DNA of 64,000 nt from Ruegeria sp. R14_0 (GTDB lineage: Bacteria > Pseudomonadota > Alphaproteobacteria > Rhodobacterales > Rhodobacteraceae): contig NZ_JAGHRC010000005.1 in the NCBI RefSeq assembly GCF_017743975.1, positions 186,001 to 250,000 on the forward strand, read 5' to 3'. Each line of letters begins with the position of its first letter. The stretch's first letter is position 1. A model generated the notes under the pieces. It had not been told where the DNA came from. It was given only the letters and a program-made list of their open reading frames with translations, and ran no database searches. Of this stretch, positions 54,312 to 62,811 are shown in pieces. The position numbers and the translations under genes are program-made.

Positions 54312-55403
54312 ATGCCACGTGATACACCTTTGCAGGCCCAGTACTACACCCAGCCGGATTGGTTCGAGGTCGACAAGGAAAAGATCTTCTTTCGCACTTG
54401 GCAATGCGTGTGCCACGTGTCCGAAATTGCCGACCCGGGCGACTTCAAAACGTTCACAATCGTTGACGAGGATATCTTTGTCATTCGCGAGCCGGATGGC
54501 GGCATCAATGCGTTTTACAACATCTGCCGCCACCGCGGTCACCCGCTGGTCGAGGGAACCGGCAAAGGCAGAAGAGTACTGGTTTGCCCCTATCATGCAT
54601 GGACTTACGAGATTAACGGGCGGTTGCGGCGCGCGCCGGGCTCGGTCAAAAGCGACGGGCTGACCTGCGATCAGATCAACTTGCGCAAGATCAAGGTCGA
54701 GGAATTCTGTGGCTTTGTCTTTGTCAATATGGATGAGAACGCCAGCGCTATGGCCCCCGATCTGGAAGACTACCGGCAAAACCTGCTGAGCTTTCACCCC
54801 GACCCGACCCAACTGAAGTTTGTTTGCGAGACCGAGATTGCACATGACAGCAACTGGAAGCTCTCGGTCGAGAATTACAATGAATGCTACCACTGCCCCA
54901 CAGTACACGCGAGCTCGCTGACGCATGGCGTTCTTGAGATGGACGGGTACACCACCGTTCCGCACGGCAAGACCATCTGGCATGATGGAAAGGCGCAAAC
55001 GAAGAACGAAAGGCAATATGATTACGACCTGACGTCCAGCCCGCGCGCGGATGACTACGGTGCCTACTGGATCTTTCCCAATGTCTCGATGTGCTGCTAT
55101 CCCGGAGGATATTTCACCATCCGACAGTTCCTGCCTGTTGCCTGGAACAAGACGATCTATCGTTATCGCTGGTTCTCGAGCGGTGATATCGCGGACCAGG
55201 ATGTGATCGCCCTGATGCACAAACACAAGGAAACCACGGGGGCCGAGGATGAGGTCGTCGTATCGAAGATCCAGAAAGGGATGCAAAGCCGCGCATTCGA
55301 GCCCGGACCGTATGTTATCGGTGACGGATGCGGCGCGATGAGCGAGGTAGGTCTGCGCCATTTCCACAATCTCTATCGTGATGCGTTGGGAGAGGCAGGA
55401 TGA
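54312..55403 (+). CDS. Rieske non-heme iron oxygenase, second copy
   Basis: A 363-residue oxygenase with Rieske ligands CRHRG and CPYHAW and a mononuclear iron site NYNECYHCPTVH. It belongs to the same broad family as the protein at 46.5 kb but is clearly different. The ATG at 54312 follows GGGGGA. No reductase is adjacent. It leads an operon of five overlapping genes. The substrate could be a quaternary amine or an aromatic acid. Confidence 0.87.
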   Translation: MPRDTPLQAQYYTQPDWFEVDKEKIFFRTWQCVCHVSEIADPGDFKTFTIVDEDIFVIREPDGGINAFYNICRHRGHPLVEGTGKGRRVLVCPYHAWTYEINGRLRRAPGSVKSDGLTCDQINLRKIKVEEFCGFVFVNMDENASAMAPDLEDYRQNLLSFHPDPTQLKFVCETEIAHDSNWKLSVENYNECYHCPTVHASSLTHGVLEMDGYTTVPHGKTIWHDGKAQTKNERQYDYDLTSSPRADDYGAYWIFPNVSMCCYPGGYFTIRQFLPVAWNKTIYRYRWFSSGDIADQDVIALMHKHKETTGAEDEVVVSKIQKGMQSRAFEPGPYVIGDGCGAMSEVGLRHFHNLYRDALGEAG

Positions 55404-56128
55404 GTGACGTGATCCGTCAGGACCTGGCCGCGCTTTATCGTCTTGCCCATCACTACGGCTGGACTGATCTCACCTCGACCCATATATCAGCGCGTCTGCC
55501 AGATGATCCTGACCATTATCTGTTGAACTCGCACGACTTAATGTTTGACGAAATCACGGCCTCGAACCTGACGCGTATGTCTTTAGAAGGACGCGCGGTG
55601 GATGACAGGCCGGGCAGCGGCAAGATCGTCAACCTGGCTGGGCATATCATCCATTCCGGCATCCTTTCCGCGCGGCCTGACGTGAACTACGTCATCCACA
55701 GCCATACCCGTGCAGGTGTCGCTGTTTCCGCGATGCCCAATGGATTGTTGCCGCTGTCCCAGCATGCGGGGTTTGTGTTGGGCACTCTGTCGAGCCATCC
55801 GTATCAGGATTCTACCGCAGTCGAGGATGAAGGCGGGCTTCTGGCCCGCGACTTGGGCGACAACTTCGCGATGCTGCTCCAAAACCACGGCTTGCTTGTG
55901 GTCGGACGCACGGCGGCCGAAGCGTTCATCTACCATTATTACCTTGAGATGGCGTGTAAAATTCAGGTCGACATCCTTGCCGCCACCGACAACCCGATCC
56001 GAATAACCGAAGATACGATGAGCGCCTTGCACGATTGGGGATCCCCGGCAAACGGACCGCATGGCGGCGTCCAGTGGCCTGCGTTGATCCGGATGCTTGA
56101 CCGGACGGCGGCGGAGTATCGGTCATGA
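55400..56128 (+). CDS. Class II aldolase/adducin family protein
   Basis: A 242-residue zinc-dependent aldolase-like protein. Metal-binding His appear in IHSHTRAG (HxH) and QNHGLLVVG. Family members cleave sugar-like phosphates, decarboxylate or act on hydroxy-acids. The ATG overlaps the Rieske stop (ATGA). What it does in this operon is not clear. Confidence 0.85.
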   Translation: MSDVIRQDLAALYRLAHHYGWTDLTSTHISARLPDDPDHYLLNSHDLMFDEITASNLTRMSLEGRAVDDRPGSGKIVNLAGHIIHSGILSARPDVNYVIHSHTRAGVAVSAMPNGLLPLSQHAGFVLGTLSSHPYQDSTAVEDEGGLLARDLGDNFAMLLQNHGLLVVGRTAAEAFIYHYYLEMACKIQVDILAATDNPIRITEDTMSALHDWGSPANGPHGGVQWPALIRMLDRTAAEYRS

Positions 56129-56772
56129 GTGATGATGATCTGATCCTGACCAAAACAGAAGGTACCTGCCTTACGGTCACCATCAACCGACCCCAAAAGG
56201 CAAACTCGCTGACGCCTGAGATGCTGGTCGCTCTGAGCGGTATTTTTCAGGACGCTGCCCATAGTGACCAACTGCGCGCCGTAATAATAACCGGCGCGGG
56301 CGAGCGCGTGTTTTGTGCGGGCGCGGACCTGAACACGCTTTATGCAGAAACGGACGGCCCGGACCTCTGGCAGGAAATGGCGCAGGCGCTGCACGCGATT
56401 CCGGTGATGACTCTGGCCGCGATCAATGGACCGTGTATGGGGGGCGGACTGACGTTGGCCTTGGGATGCGATATCCGGTTTTGCGTCCCCCAATCCCGGT
56501 TTTCTTATCCGGTGCTCAAGAACAACGTGATGCCCGGCCAGTATGACGTGGACCGGCTGCAAGGGCTTGTCGGTCCGGGACGCGCCGCTGCAATCCTGTT
56601 GGGAGGCAACACGATCAGTGCACAGGATGCCTTCGCATGGGGTCTGGCAGACTACTTAGTTGAAAACGACGCGCTTGAGGCAGCGTGTCTTGACTTGTGC
56701 GCAACCGCGCTGGAAGCCAGCGGGGTGCATCTGAAAGCGCTGAAAGCCATGCTGGGAAGGAATGAACGATGA
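56125..56772 (+). CDS. Crotonase-fold protein, atypical active site
   Basis: A 215-residue enoyl-CoA hydratase/isomerase superfamily protein, shorter than the usual 255-260. The CoA and oxyanion regions are present (FCAGADLNTL; INGPCMGGGLTLALGCD). The two Glu residues used by classical hydratases (GGGCE and PE positions) are replaced by Thr and Val, so simple hydration is unlikely. It overlaps both neighbours by four bases, including the CoA-transferase, so a CoA ester is surely involved. Confidence 0.84.
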   Translation: MSDDDLILTKTEGTCLTVTINRPQKANSLTPEMLVALSGIFQDAAHSDQLRAVIITGAGERVFCAGADLNTLYAETDGPDLWQEMAQALHAIPVMTLAAINGPCMGGGLTLALGCDIRFCVPQSRFSYPVLKNNVMPGQYDVDRLQGLVGPGRAAAILLGGNTISAQDAFAWGLADYLVENDALEAACLDLCATALEASGVHLKALKAMLGRNER

Positions 56773-57920
56773 AAGGTATCCGCGTCGTCGACATGACGTC
56801 TGTCTTGTCCGGCCCCTTCTGCACCTGGCTGTTGGCTAGTATGGGTGCCGACGTCATCAAAGTGGAAAACCCGGCTGGAGATCTCGCCCGCACCACGCCG
56901 CCGTTTGAAGACGACATCAGCCTCTATTTTGCCTCTCTGAACAGAAACAAGCGCTCGGTCAGGCTGGACCTTAAAACCGATCAAGGAAAAGAGGCACTGC
57001 ATAAACTGCTGGCAACGGCAGACGTATTCGTCGAGAACATGCGCCCGGGTGTGCGCGACCGGCTTGGATGCAGCGATACCGATCTGAAACGGATCAACCC
57101 GCGCCTCGTCTCTGCCTCAATCAGCGGGTTTGGCCAGACGGGCAGCCTTTCGCACCGTCCCGCCTATGACATCGTAGTGCAGGCCATGAGCGGTATGATG
57201 AGCATCAATGGTGAGTTGGACGGTCAGCCGACGCGCGTCGGGTTTTCGGTCGGCGACATCTCGGCCGCTTTGTTCACCACAATCGGCATTCTTCAGCGCC
57301 TGTACGAACGCGACGCCAAAGGGGTGGCCGAGACCAGCCATCTGGACGTGTCCATGCTGGCCTGTCAGTGGGTGTGTCTGGAAAACGCCTTTGCCCGCTA
57401 CCTGAATGCAGGGATCGTGCCGGGGCCAATCGGCTCGCGCCACCCGTCCATGACACCCTTCGAGCCCTACCCAACGGCAGACCGGGATATTGTCATCGGT
57501 CTGGGCAGCGACAAAGACTGGCCGCGGTTCTGCGAGGCCATCGGGTATAAAGAGCTATTGGATGACCCACGGTTTCAGGGTGACGAGGCGCGGCTGGCCA
57601 ATCGTGACGCACTGGACGAAGTGCTGGGCGCGCATTTGAAACAACACACGGCAGCCCACTGGATTCAGATACTGATCGACAATGCCATTCCCTGCTCGAT
57701 GGTGGAAAACATCCAGACCATCGCGGAAAACCCCATTTCCGATGAATACGCCGCGTTTTCGACGGTAAATGCAAACGGTCGCGACATGCGATTTGCCCGC
57801 AACCCAATCGCCGACCGCACCCACCGGGAAAGCGCCGCACCAGAGCTTGGCCAACATACCCGAGAGGTTCTGGCCGAACTTGGCTATGACGCTCAGGCCA
57901 TCGCAGCCTTGACCCGCTAA
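56769..57920 (+). CDS. Type III CoA-transferase (CaiB/BaiF family)
   Basis: A 383-residue CoA-transferase beginning KGIRVVDMTSVLSGPFCTWLLASMGADVIKVE. The catalytic Asp lies in ETSHLDVSMLACQ near residue 193. Relatives include carnitine, formyl and succinyl CoA-transferases. It would activate a carboxylic acid for the crotonase-fold protein. Operon-coupled by ATGA. Confidence 0.9.
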   Translation: MKGIRVVDMTSVLSGPFCTWLLASMGADVIKVENPAGDLARTTPPFEDDISLYFASLNRNKRSVRLDLKTDQGKEALHKLLATADVFVENMRPGVRDRLGCSDTDLKRINPRLVSASISGFGQTGSLSHRPAYDIVVQAMSGMMSINGELDGQPTRVGFSVGDISAALFTTIGILQRLYERDAKGVAETSHLDVSMLACQWVCLENAFARYLNAGIVPGPIGSRHPSMTPFEPYPTADRDIVIGLGSDKDWPRFCEAIGYKELLDDPRFQGDEARLANRDALDEVLGAHLKQHTAAHWIQILIDNAIPCSMVENIQTIAENPISDEYAAFSTVNANGRDMRFARNPIADRTHRESAAPELGQHTREVLAELGYDAQAIAALTR

Positions 57921-57953
57921 CGACAACCTCTTGCGACCCCGACAGGACATCAA

Positions 57954-58778
57954 ATGGCCGAATTCCAGACCGCCGACGGCATCACGCTGTTTTACGAGGA
58001 AACAGGGACAGGTGAGCCGATTGTTTTCGTGCACGAATTCGGCGGCGATTACCGCAGCTGGCATCGCCAAATTCCGGTTCTGTCGCAATCCTTTCGCTGT
58101 ATTTCCTACTGCGCACGCGGTTTTCTGCCCTCGGCAGTTCCTTCGGATCGCGATCAATACGGGCAGCGCCAGTCCACGGACGATCTTCTGGTATTGATAG
58201 ACCATCTTGGTCTTGAGACCGCGCACTTTGTAGGCGCTTCAATGGGCAGCTTCACCAGCTTGGATTTTTCATTGAACTATCCGGACCGGGTCGCAAGCCT
58301 GACCTTGGTGGGCAACAGCTCGGGCCCGCGCGATCAGGCCGAACAAGCGAGCTATCGCAGCAACTGGGTCGGGCACGAAATCCGGTTGCGCGAGGAGCGC
58401 GGCGGAGATGGCGCGGTTGAAGTTCTTGAAGATGACCCGGCTTATCAGTCTTTCATAAAGAACGACCCTGAGGGATGGGCAGTTTATGCCAGCAATCTGC
58501 GTGGGCAATCAGCCGAAGGTGCAACGCATGTCCTGTCGACCTTACACTGGAACCGGCGCTCGCTGTTTGATGACACAGCGCGGCTTAAGGCGTTTGAAAA
58601 ACCAGTTATGCTGGTGACCGGAGACGACGATTACTACTTGGTCGCGGAAACGAACGCCTTTTTGCAAGAAACACTTCCCAATGTCAGATGGCACCGTTTT
58701 CCCGCCACCGGCCATCTGGTCAACATTGAACGCGCCGAGGAGTTCAACCGCCGGTTACTTGCGTTTGCCAGTGCGTAG
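57954..58778 (+). CDS. Alpha/beta hydrolase
   Basis: A 274-residue soluble hydrolase: oxyanion HEFGGDY, Ser nucleophile in GASMGSF near residue 98, Asp in VTGDDDYY and His in ATGHLVNIE. It follows the CoA-transferase by 33 bp and is probably the last gene of the operon. It may cleave a thioester, ester or C-C bond (3-oxoadipate lactonase and related hydrolases are similar). Confidence 0.87.
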   Translation: MAEFQTADGITLFYEETGTGEPIVFVHEFGGDYRSWHRQIPVLSQSFRCISYCARGFLPSAVPSDRDQYGQRQSTDDLLVLIDHLGLETAHFVGASMGSFTSLDFSLNYPDRVASLTLVGNSSGPRDQAEQASYRSNWVGHEIRLREERGGDGAVEVLEDDPAYQSFIKNDPEGWAVYASNLRGQSAEGATHVLSTLHWNRRSLFDDTARLKAFEKPVMLVTGDDDYYLVAETNAFLQETLPNVRWHRFPATGHLVNIERAEEFNRRLLAFASA

Positions 58779-58968
58779 CGTAAATCAGTTGCGTCGTCGC
58801 ATCCTCCCGTAAGGGCGGACTGAAACAACGCCTGCAGGTCATTGGGACCAAAGAAGCTTGTGGTCAGGGCATGGGCCTTTACGCATTTGCGTTAACAATA
58901 TCCAAATTTTGCTGACAATTTGAGCAAGACGGCTGACAGGTGCCGCAAATTTCTAAAATTTTTCATTG

Positions 58969-58984
58969 CCGAAACCGGTTTCGG
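58969..58984. promoter_or_regulatory. LacI-type operator of the sugar transport operon
   Basis: CCGAAACCGGTTTCGG is a perfect 16-bp palindrome with the central CG of LacI-family operators. It lies 16 bp before the LacI-type regulator start, so the regulator likely represses its own operon including the transporter. Confidence 0.82.
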
Positions 58985-59000
58985 AACAAACAAATATTAC

Positions 59001-60161
59001 ATGATGACGAATCCAAGACCGCAAAAGCGACAATCGCCGCTTCGGCAACCCCCGGTTTCGGGGCGCGTTAAGTTGGATCAGCTTGCGGATATTCTTGGGC
59101 TTTCTAAAAGCACTGTTTCGCGCGCGCTAAACGGGTATTCGGACATTTCGGACACCACCAGAAAACGGGTCGAAGCGACCGCGCGAAAGATGGGGTATCG
59201 CCCTCTCAGCCATGCGCAGGCCATCCGAACCGGCCGGGTCCGCGCGATTGCGATGGTCATCAACAGCTGGGAACCGGACCGGAACAACCCGTTCCTTCAG
59301 GACTTCCTGGCGGGTGCCTGCGAGGCCGCAAGCGCCTCTGACTGGACAATGACAATCTCGACCGCAAAATCCGAAAAGGACATGCTGGACGTACTTGGGC
59401 GATTGGTCGAAGAGCGCAAGGCAGACGGGTTCATCCTGCCCCGGACTGAGGTCGACGATGCACGCATCCACTATCTGCGAGAATTGAAAGTTCCCTTCAT
59501 CCTTTATGGCCGCACTGGATACGGCGAAACGGATCCACAGGACGATATCTCGTGGTTTGATATCTCGGGCGAGGCGGCGACCCACAATGCCGTTACGCGC
59601 CTTGCCCATTTTGGGCACCACCGCATCGCGTATATCGGCAGCGATCCCAAGTTCAACTATAGCCGCCTGCGCCGCGATGGGTACTTGCAGGGGCTGCAGG
59701 CTGCAGGTCTGACGATGGACCCGGATCTGGTGCGCGACGGCGCGCGAACACGCGAGGAAGGCGCGGCCGAAGCCCAGGCCTTGATGCAATTGCCCAACCC
59801 ACCAACGGCAATTGTCTGTGCCACGGACCTGGCGGCCTTAGGATGCTATCCCGTCTGCGCCGAGCTGGGTTTGGAGATCGGGCACGATGTGTCTATCGTG
59901 GGATACGACGGCATTCCCGAATGCCAATATGTCAATCCAGGCCTAACAACATTCAGCGTGGATTCGCGACGCGCAGGAGAGCGCCTGGCCACACTGCTGA
60001 TCCGTCAGACCCGAGGCGAAGAACCCGCAACCCTGCGCGAACTAAGCGATGCCGTGCTGATCGCGCGCGAATCCGACGGGCCGCCGCGGCTGACACCCGA
60101 GGCACTGACGCGAAAAATCAACCAATCCAACGATCATAACCGGGGAGGAAACCGACTATGA
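59001..60161 (+). CDS. LacI-family regulator of the sugar ABC transporter
   Basis: A 386-residue regulator, longer than usual because of a disordered N-terminal tail of about 20 residues before the helix-turn-helix (KLDQLADILGLSKSTVSRALNGYSD). Its effector domain ends with ...VSIVGYDGIPECQYVNPGLTTFSVD. Related regulators (AglR type) sense alpha-glucosides. ATG at 59001 was chosen over a frame open to 58920. Overlaps the binding-protein gene by ATGA. Confidence 0.9.
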   Translation: MMTNPRPQKRQSPLRQPPVSGRVKLDQLADILGLSKSTVSRALNGYSDISDTTRKRVEATARKMGYRPLSHAQAIRTGRVRAIAMVINSWEPDRNNPFLQDFLAGACEAASASDWTMTISTAKSEKDMLDVLGRLVEERKADGFILPRTEVDDARIHYLRELKVPFILYGRTGYGETDPQDDISWFDISGEAATHNAVTRLAHFGHHRIAYIGSDPKFNYSRLRRDGYLQGLQAAGLTMDPDLVRDGARTREEGAAEAQALMQLPNPPTAIVCATDLAALGCYPVCAELGLEIGHDVSIVGYDGIPECQYVNPGLTTFSVDSRRAGERLATLLIRQTRGEEPATLRELSDAVLIARESDGPPRLTPEALTRKINQSNDHNRGGNRL

Positions 60162-61513
60162 AACTCACACCTAAAGCATCGCGTTTGATGCTGGGCACAT
60201 CGCTGGCGCTTGTCTTGGCCGCTGTGTCTGCGCAAGCGGACACAATCCGGTTCTGGACGACCGAGGAACAGCCCGAGCGTCTGGCAAAGCAGCAAGAGAT
60301 GGCCGACCAGTTCAAAGCCGAAACCGGCACCACGGTCGAGGTGATCCCGGTTACAGAAACAGATCTGGGCACCCGTGCCACCGCAGCTTTTGCTGCTGGT
60401 GACCTGCCGGATGTGGTTTACCACCCGCTGCAATATGCCTTGCCCTGGGCCGAAGCCGGTATCCTGGACACCGAAGCCGCAACTGAGGTGATCGAAGAAC
60501 TGGGGGCCGATACATTCGCGCCTGGCGCGTTGGGTATGGCGGCATTCAATGGTGAAACGGCCTCGGTTCCAGTCGATGGCTGGACCCAGATGGTAGTTTA
60601 TCGCAAGGACCTGTTCGACGAAGCCGGACTGGAAGCACCTGACAGCTTTGCCAGCATTCAGGCCGCGCTTGAAGCGCTGCACAACCCGCCGGAGATGTAT
60701 GGCTTTGTCTCGGCCACCAAGGTTGACGAAAACTTCATGAGCCAGGTGCTGGAACATGTCTTCCTTGCAAATGGCGTCTCTCCCGTTGGCCCAGACGGGT
60801 TCCAGCCGTTGGACGAAGCCAAGACCACCGAGGTTTTGGATTTCTACAAAGCGATCTCCAAGGCATCTCCTCCGGGTGAGCTGTTCTGGAAGCAATCGCG
60901 CGAGCTGTACTTCGACGGCAAAGCCGCGATGATCATCTGGTCGCCCTTCATTCTGGACGAACTGGCCGGTCTGCGCGACAGCGCCCCGCCAACCATCAAT
61001 GACGACCCGACCTCGCGCGATCTGGCCAGCAAAACCGGCATCGTCACCAAACTGTCCGGCCCGTCGAACCCTGATGGTGCGGCTTGGGGCGACGTCCGTT
61101 ACTTTGGCATCACCAACGACGCGGACACCGATGCGGCGATGGAATTCGTGAAATTCGCCATGGATGACGGGTATACACAGACGCTGGCGATCGCACCCGA
61201 GGGCAAGTTCCCTGTGCGTCGCGGCAACGCAGACAACCCAGTAGCTTTTTCCGAAGCTTGGGCTGAACTGCCTGTAGGCGTGGATCGCAAAGCCCCCTTG
61301 GGTGAGCTTTACGAACAGGCGATGATCGACGAGATCGTCGGCGGCCTGGATGTGGCGCAGCGTTGGGGCGTGGCCGAAGGTCAGCTCGCGCTGGCATCGA
61401 AAATGATCAACAGCCAGGCGATCAACCGTGTCGTCCGTCAGTATATCGACGATGAGATTGACGCAGCCGCAGCCGTTGCGGCGATGAACGACGAGCTCGC
61501 CAAAGTCGAGTAA
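60158..61513 (+). CDS. Sugar ABC transporter substrate-binding protein
   Basis: A 451-residue periplasmic binding protein with a Sec signal peptide (LALVLAAVSAQA-D) and a family-1 solute-binding domain (IRFWTTEEQPERLAKQQEMADQF). It resembles maltose/trehalose/alpha-glucoside binding proteins. GGGGAGG precedes the ATG. The permease gene follows after 65 bp. Confidence 0.9.
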   Translation: MKLTPKASRLMLGTSLALVLAAVSAQADTIRFWTTEEQPERLAKQQEMADQFKAETGTTVEVIPVTETDLGTRATAAFAAGDLPDVVYHPLQYALPWAEAGILDTEAATEVIEELGADTFAPGALGMAAFNGETASVPVDGWTQMVVYRKDLFDEAGLEAPDSFASIQAALEALHNPPEMYGFVSATKVDENFMSQVLEHVFLANGVSPVGPDGFQPLDEAKTTEVLDFYKAISKASPPGELFWKQSRELYFDGKAAMIIWSPFILDELAGLRDSAPPTINDDPTSRDLASKTGIVTKLSGPSNPDGAAWGDVRYFGITNDADTDAAMEFVKFAMDDGYTQTLAIAPEGKFPVRRGNADNPVAFSEAWAELPVGVDRKAPLGELYEQAMIDEIVGGLDVAQRWGVAEGQLALASKMINSQAINRVVRQYIDDEIDAAAAVAAMNDELAKVE

Positions 61514-61578
61514 CGCCACCTCTTACTGGCATCTGCAGCGGCGGTCGCGCCGCTGCACCCAACCCCTCGAGGTATCCC

Positions 61579-62811
61579 ATGACTTCGGCCTCCCCACCGA
61601 CCGGAACTGGGGCGTTAGCCAAACGCGAAGCGCGTCTGGCCTGGACGCTGCTGGCTCCGACCATCATAAGCGTGTCGCTGGTTGTGATCTTGCCCCTGTT
61701 GGCGATCTTCTGGATCAGCTTCAAACCCTTCACCCTGTCCGACCTGCGCCCGCCGGCCCCGGTTGTACGTGAGAGCTTGCGAGGATCTGGCGACGATCTG
61801 CGGATCGAATACCGCCTGCGCAACTCCAGCCAGGAAATCGCCGTTGACGGCGTGACACTGACCGATGTCCTGCCGGACGGCGTCACCGCCGGTGAGATCA
61901 TCGAGCCCTGTGTGCTGGACGGGCAAGAGCTGTTCTGCGACTTCGGGACTTTGGAAGGCGGTCAACGCGAGCGCATACGGGTTCCCGTAACTGTCGACGG
62001 CGACCCAGACGCATTCGAAGATGCAGTGGAAGGGTCCGAACCGCGTGTGACCGGCAGCGGGTCCAGCGTTCTGACCAACTTTGAGTTCAGCCTTGAAAAC
62101 TATGCCCGCGTGTTTGACGGGGATGAGTTCTGGGGCGTTCTCTGGGTCACGCTGTTTTACACAGTCTTCGGCACGATCGGCGCGCTGGTCATGGGCTTGT
62201 TCGCCGCGCTGCTTCTGAACAAAAGTTTCAGGGGGCAGGGAATTATTCGCGGCCTCTACCTGTTTCCTTACGTGGCCCCCGTGATCGCCGTAGCGTTTAC
62301 TTGGGTAACGCTGTTCGATCCCTTCTCGGGCTCCGCCAACGCATTGCTTGTACAGATGGGCCTGAGCAGTGAGCCGATCAACTTCTTCGGCGAGCGCCCT
62401 CTGGCGCTGATCATGGTCACCGTGTTTGAAATCTGGCGGTATTTCCCTCTGTCTTTCCTGTTCATTCTGGCGCGAATGCAATCCATCGATAGCAGCATGT
62501 ACGAGGCGGCGGATATGGACGGGGCCTCGCCGTTCCAGAAGTTCTGGCTGCTGAGCATACCGCAATTGCTGGGCATCCTGTCGGTGCTGTTCCTGCTGCG
62601 CTTTATCTGGACGTTCAACAAGTTCGACGACATCTTCCTGCTGACCGGCGGCAACGCGGGCACGCGCACGCTGACCGTGAATGTCTATGAACAGGCCTTT
62701 GCAATCTCGAACATCGGTGCAGGTGCGGCCGTCGCCGTCGTCATCCTGATGTGCCTGATCGCCTTCAGCTTCGTCTTCTTCCGCTTCATCAGCCGCGAGG
62801 AGGGTCTGTGA
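61579..62811 (+). CDS. Sugar ABC transporter permease (MalF-like) with DUF11-like periplasmic insert
   Basis: A 410-residue permease. The first membrane helix is residues 21-48; about residues 60-160 form an Asp/Gly-rich insert with VTLTDVLPDGVTAGEI and CDFGTLEGGQRERIRVPVTV, the hallmark of DUF11-type beta-sandwich domains; then come the remaining helices and an EAA loop (YEAADMDGASPFQKFWLLSIPQL). E. coli MalF also has a large periplasmic loop, but of a different type. Stop and next start overlap (TGATG). Confidence 0.9.
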   Translation: MTSASPPTGTGALAKREARLAWTLLAPTIISVSLVVILPLLAIFWISFKPFTLSDLRPPAPVVRESLRGSGDDLRIEYRLRNSSQEIAVDGVTLTDVLPDGVTAGEIIEPCVLDGQELFCDFGTLEGGQRERIRVPVTVDGDPDAFEDAVEGSEPRVTGSGSSVLTNFEFSLENYARVFDGDEFWGVLWVTLFYTVFGTIGALVMGLFAALLLNKSFRGQGIIRGLYLFPYVAPVIAVAFTWVTLFDPFSGSANALLVQMGLSSEPINFFGERPLALIMVTVFEIWRYFPLSFLFILARMQSIDSSMYEAADMDGASPFQKFWLLSIPQLLGILSVLFLLRFIWTFNKFDDIFLLTGGNAGTRTLTVNVYEQAFAISNIGAGAAVAVVILMCLIAFSFVFFRFISREEGL

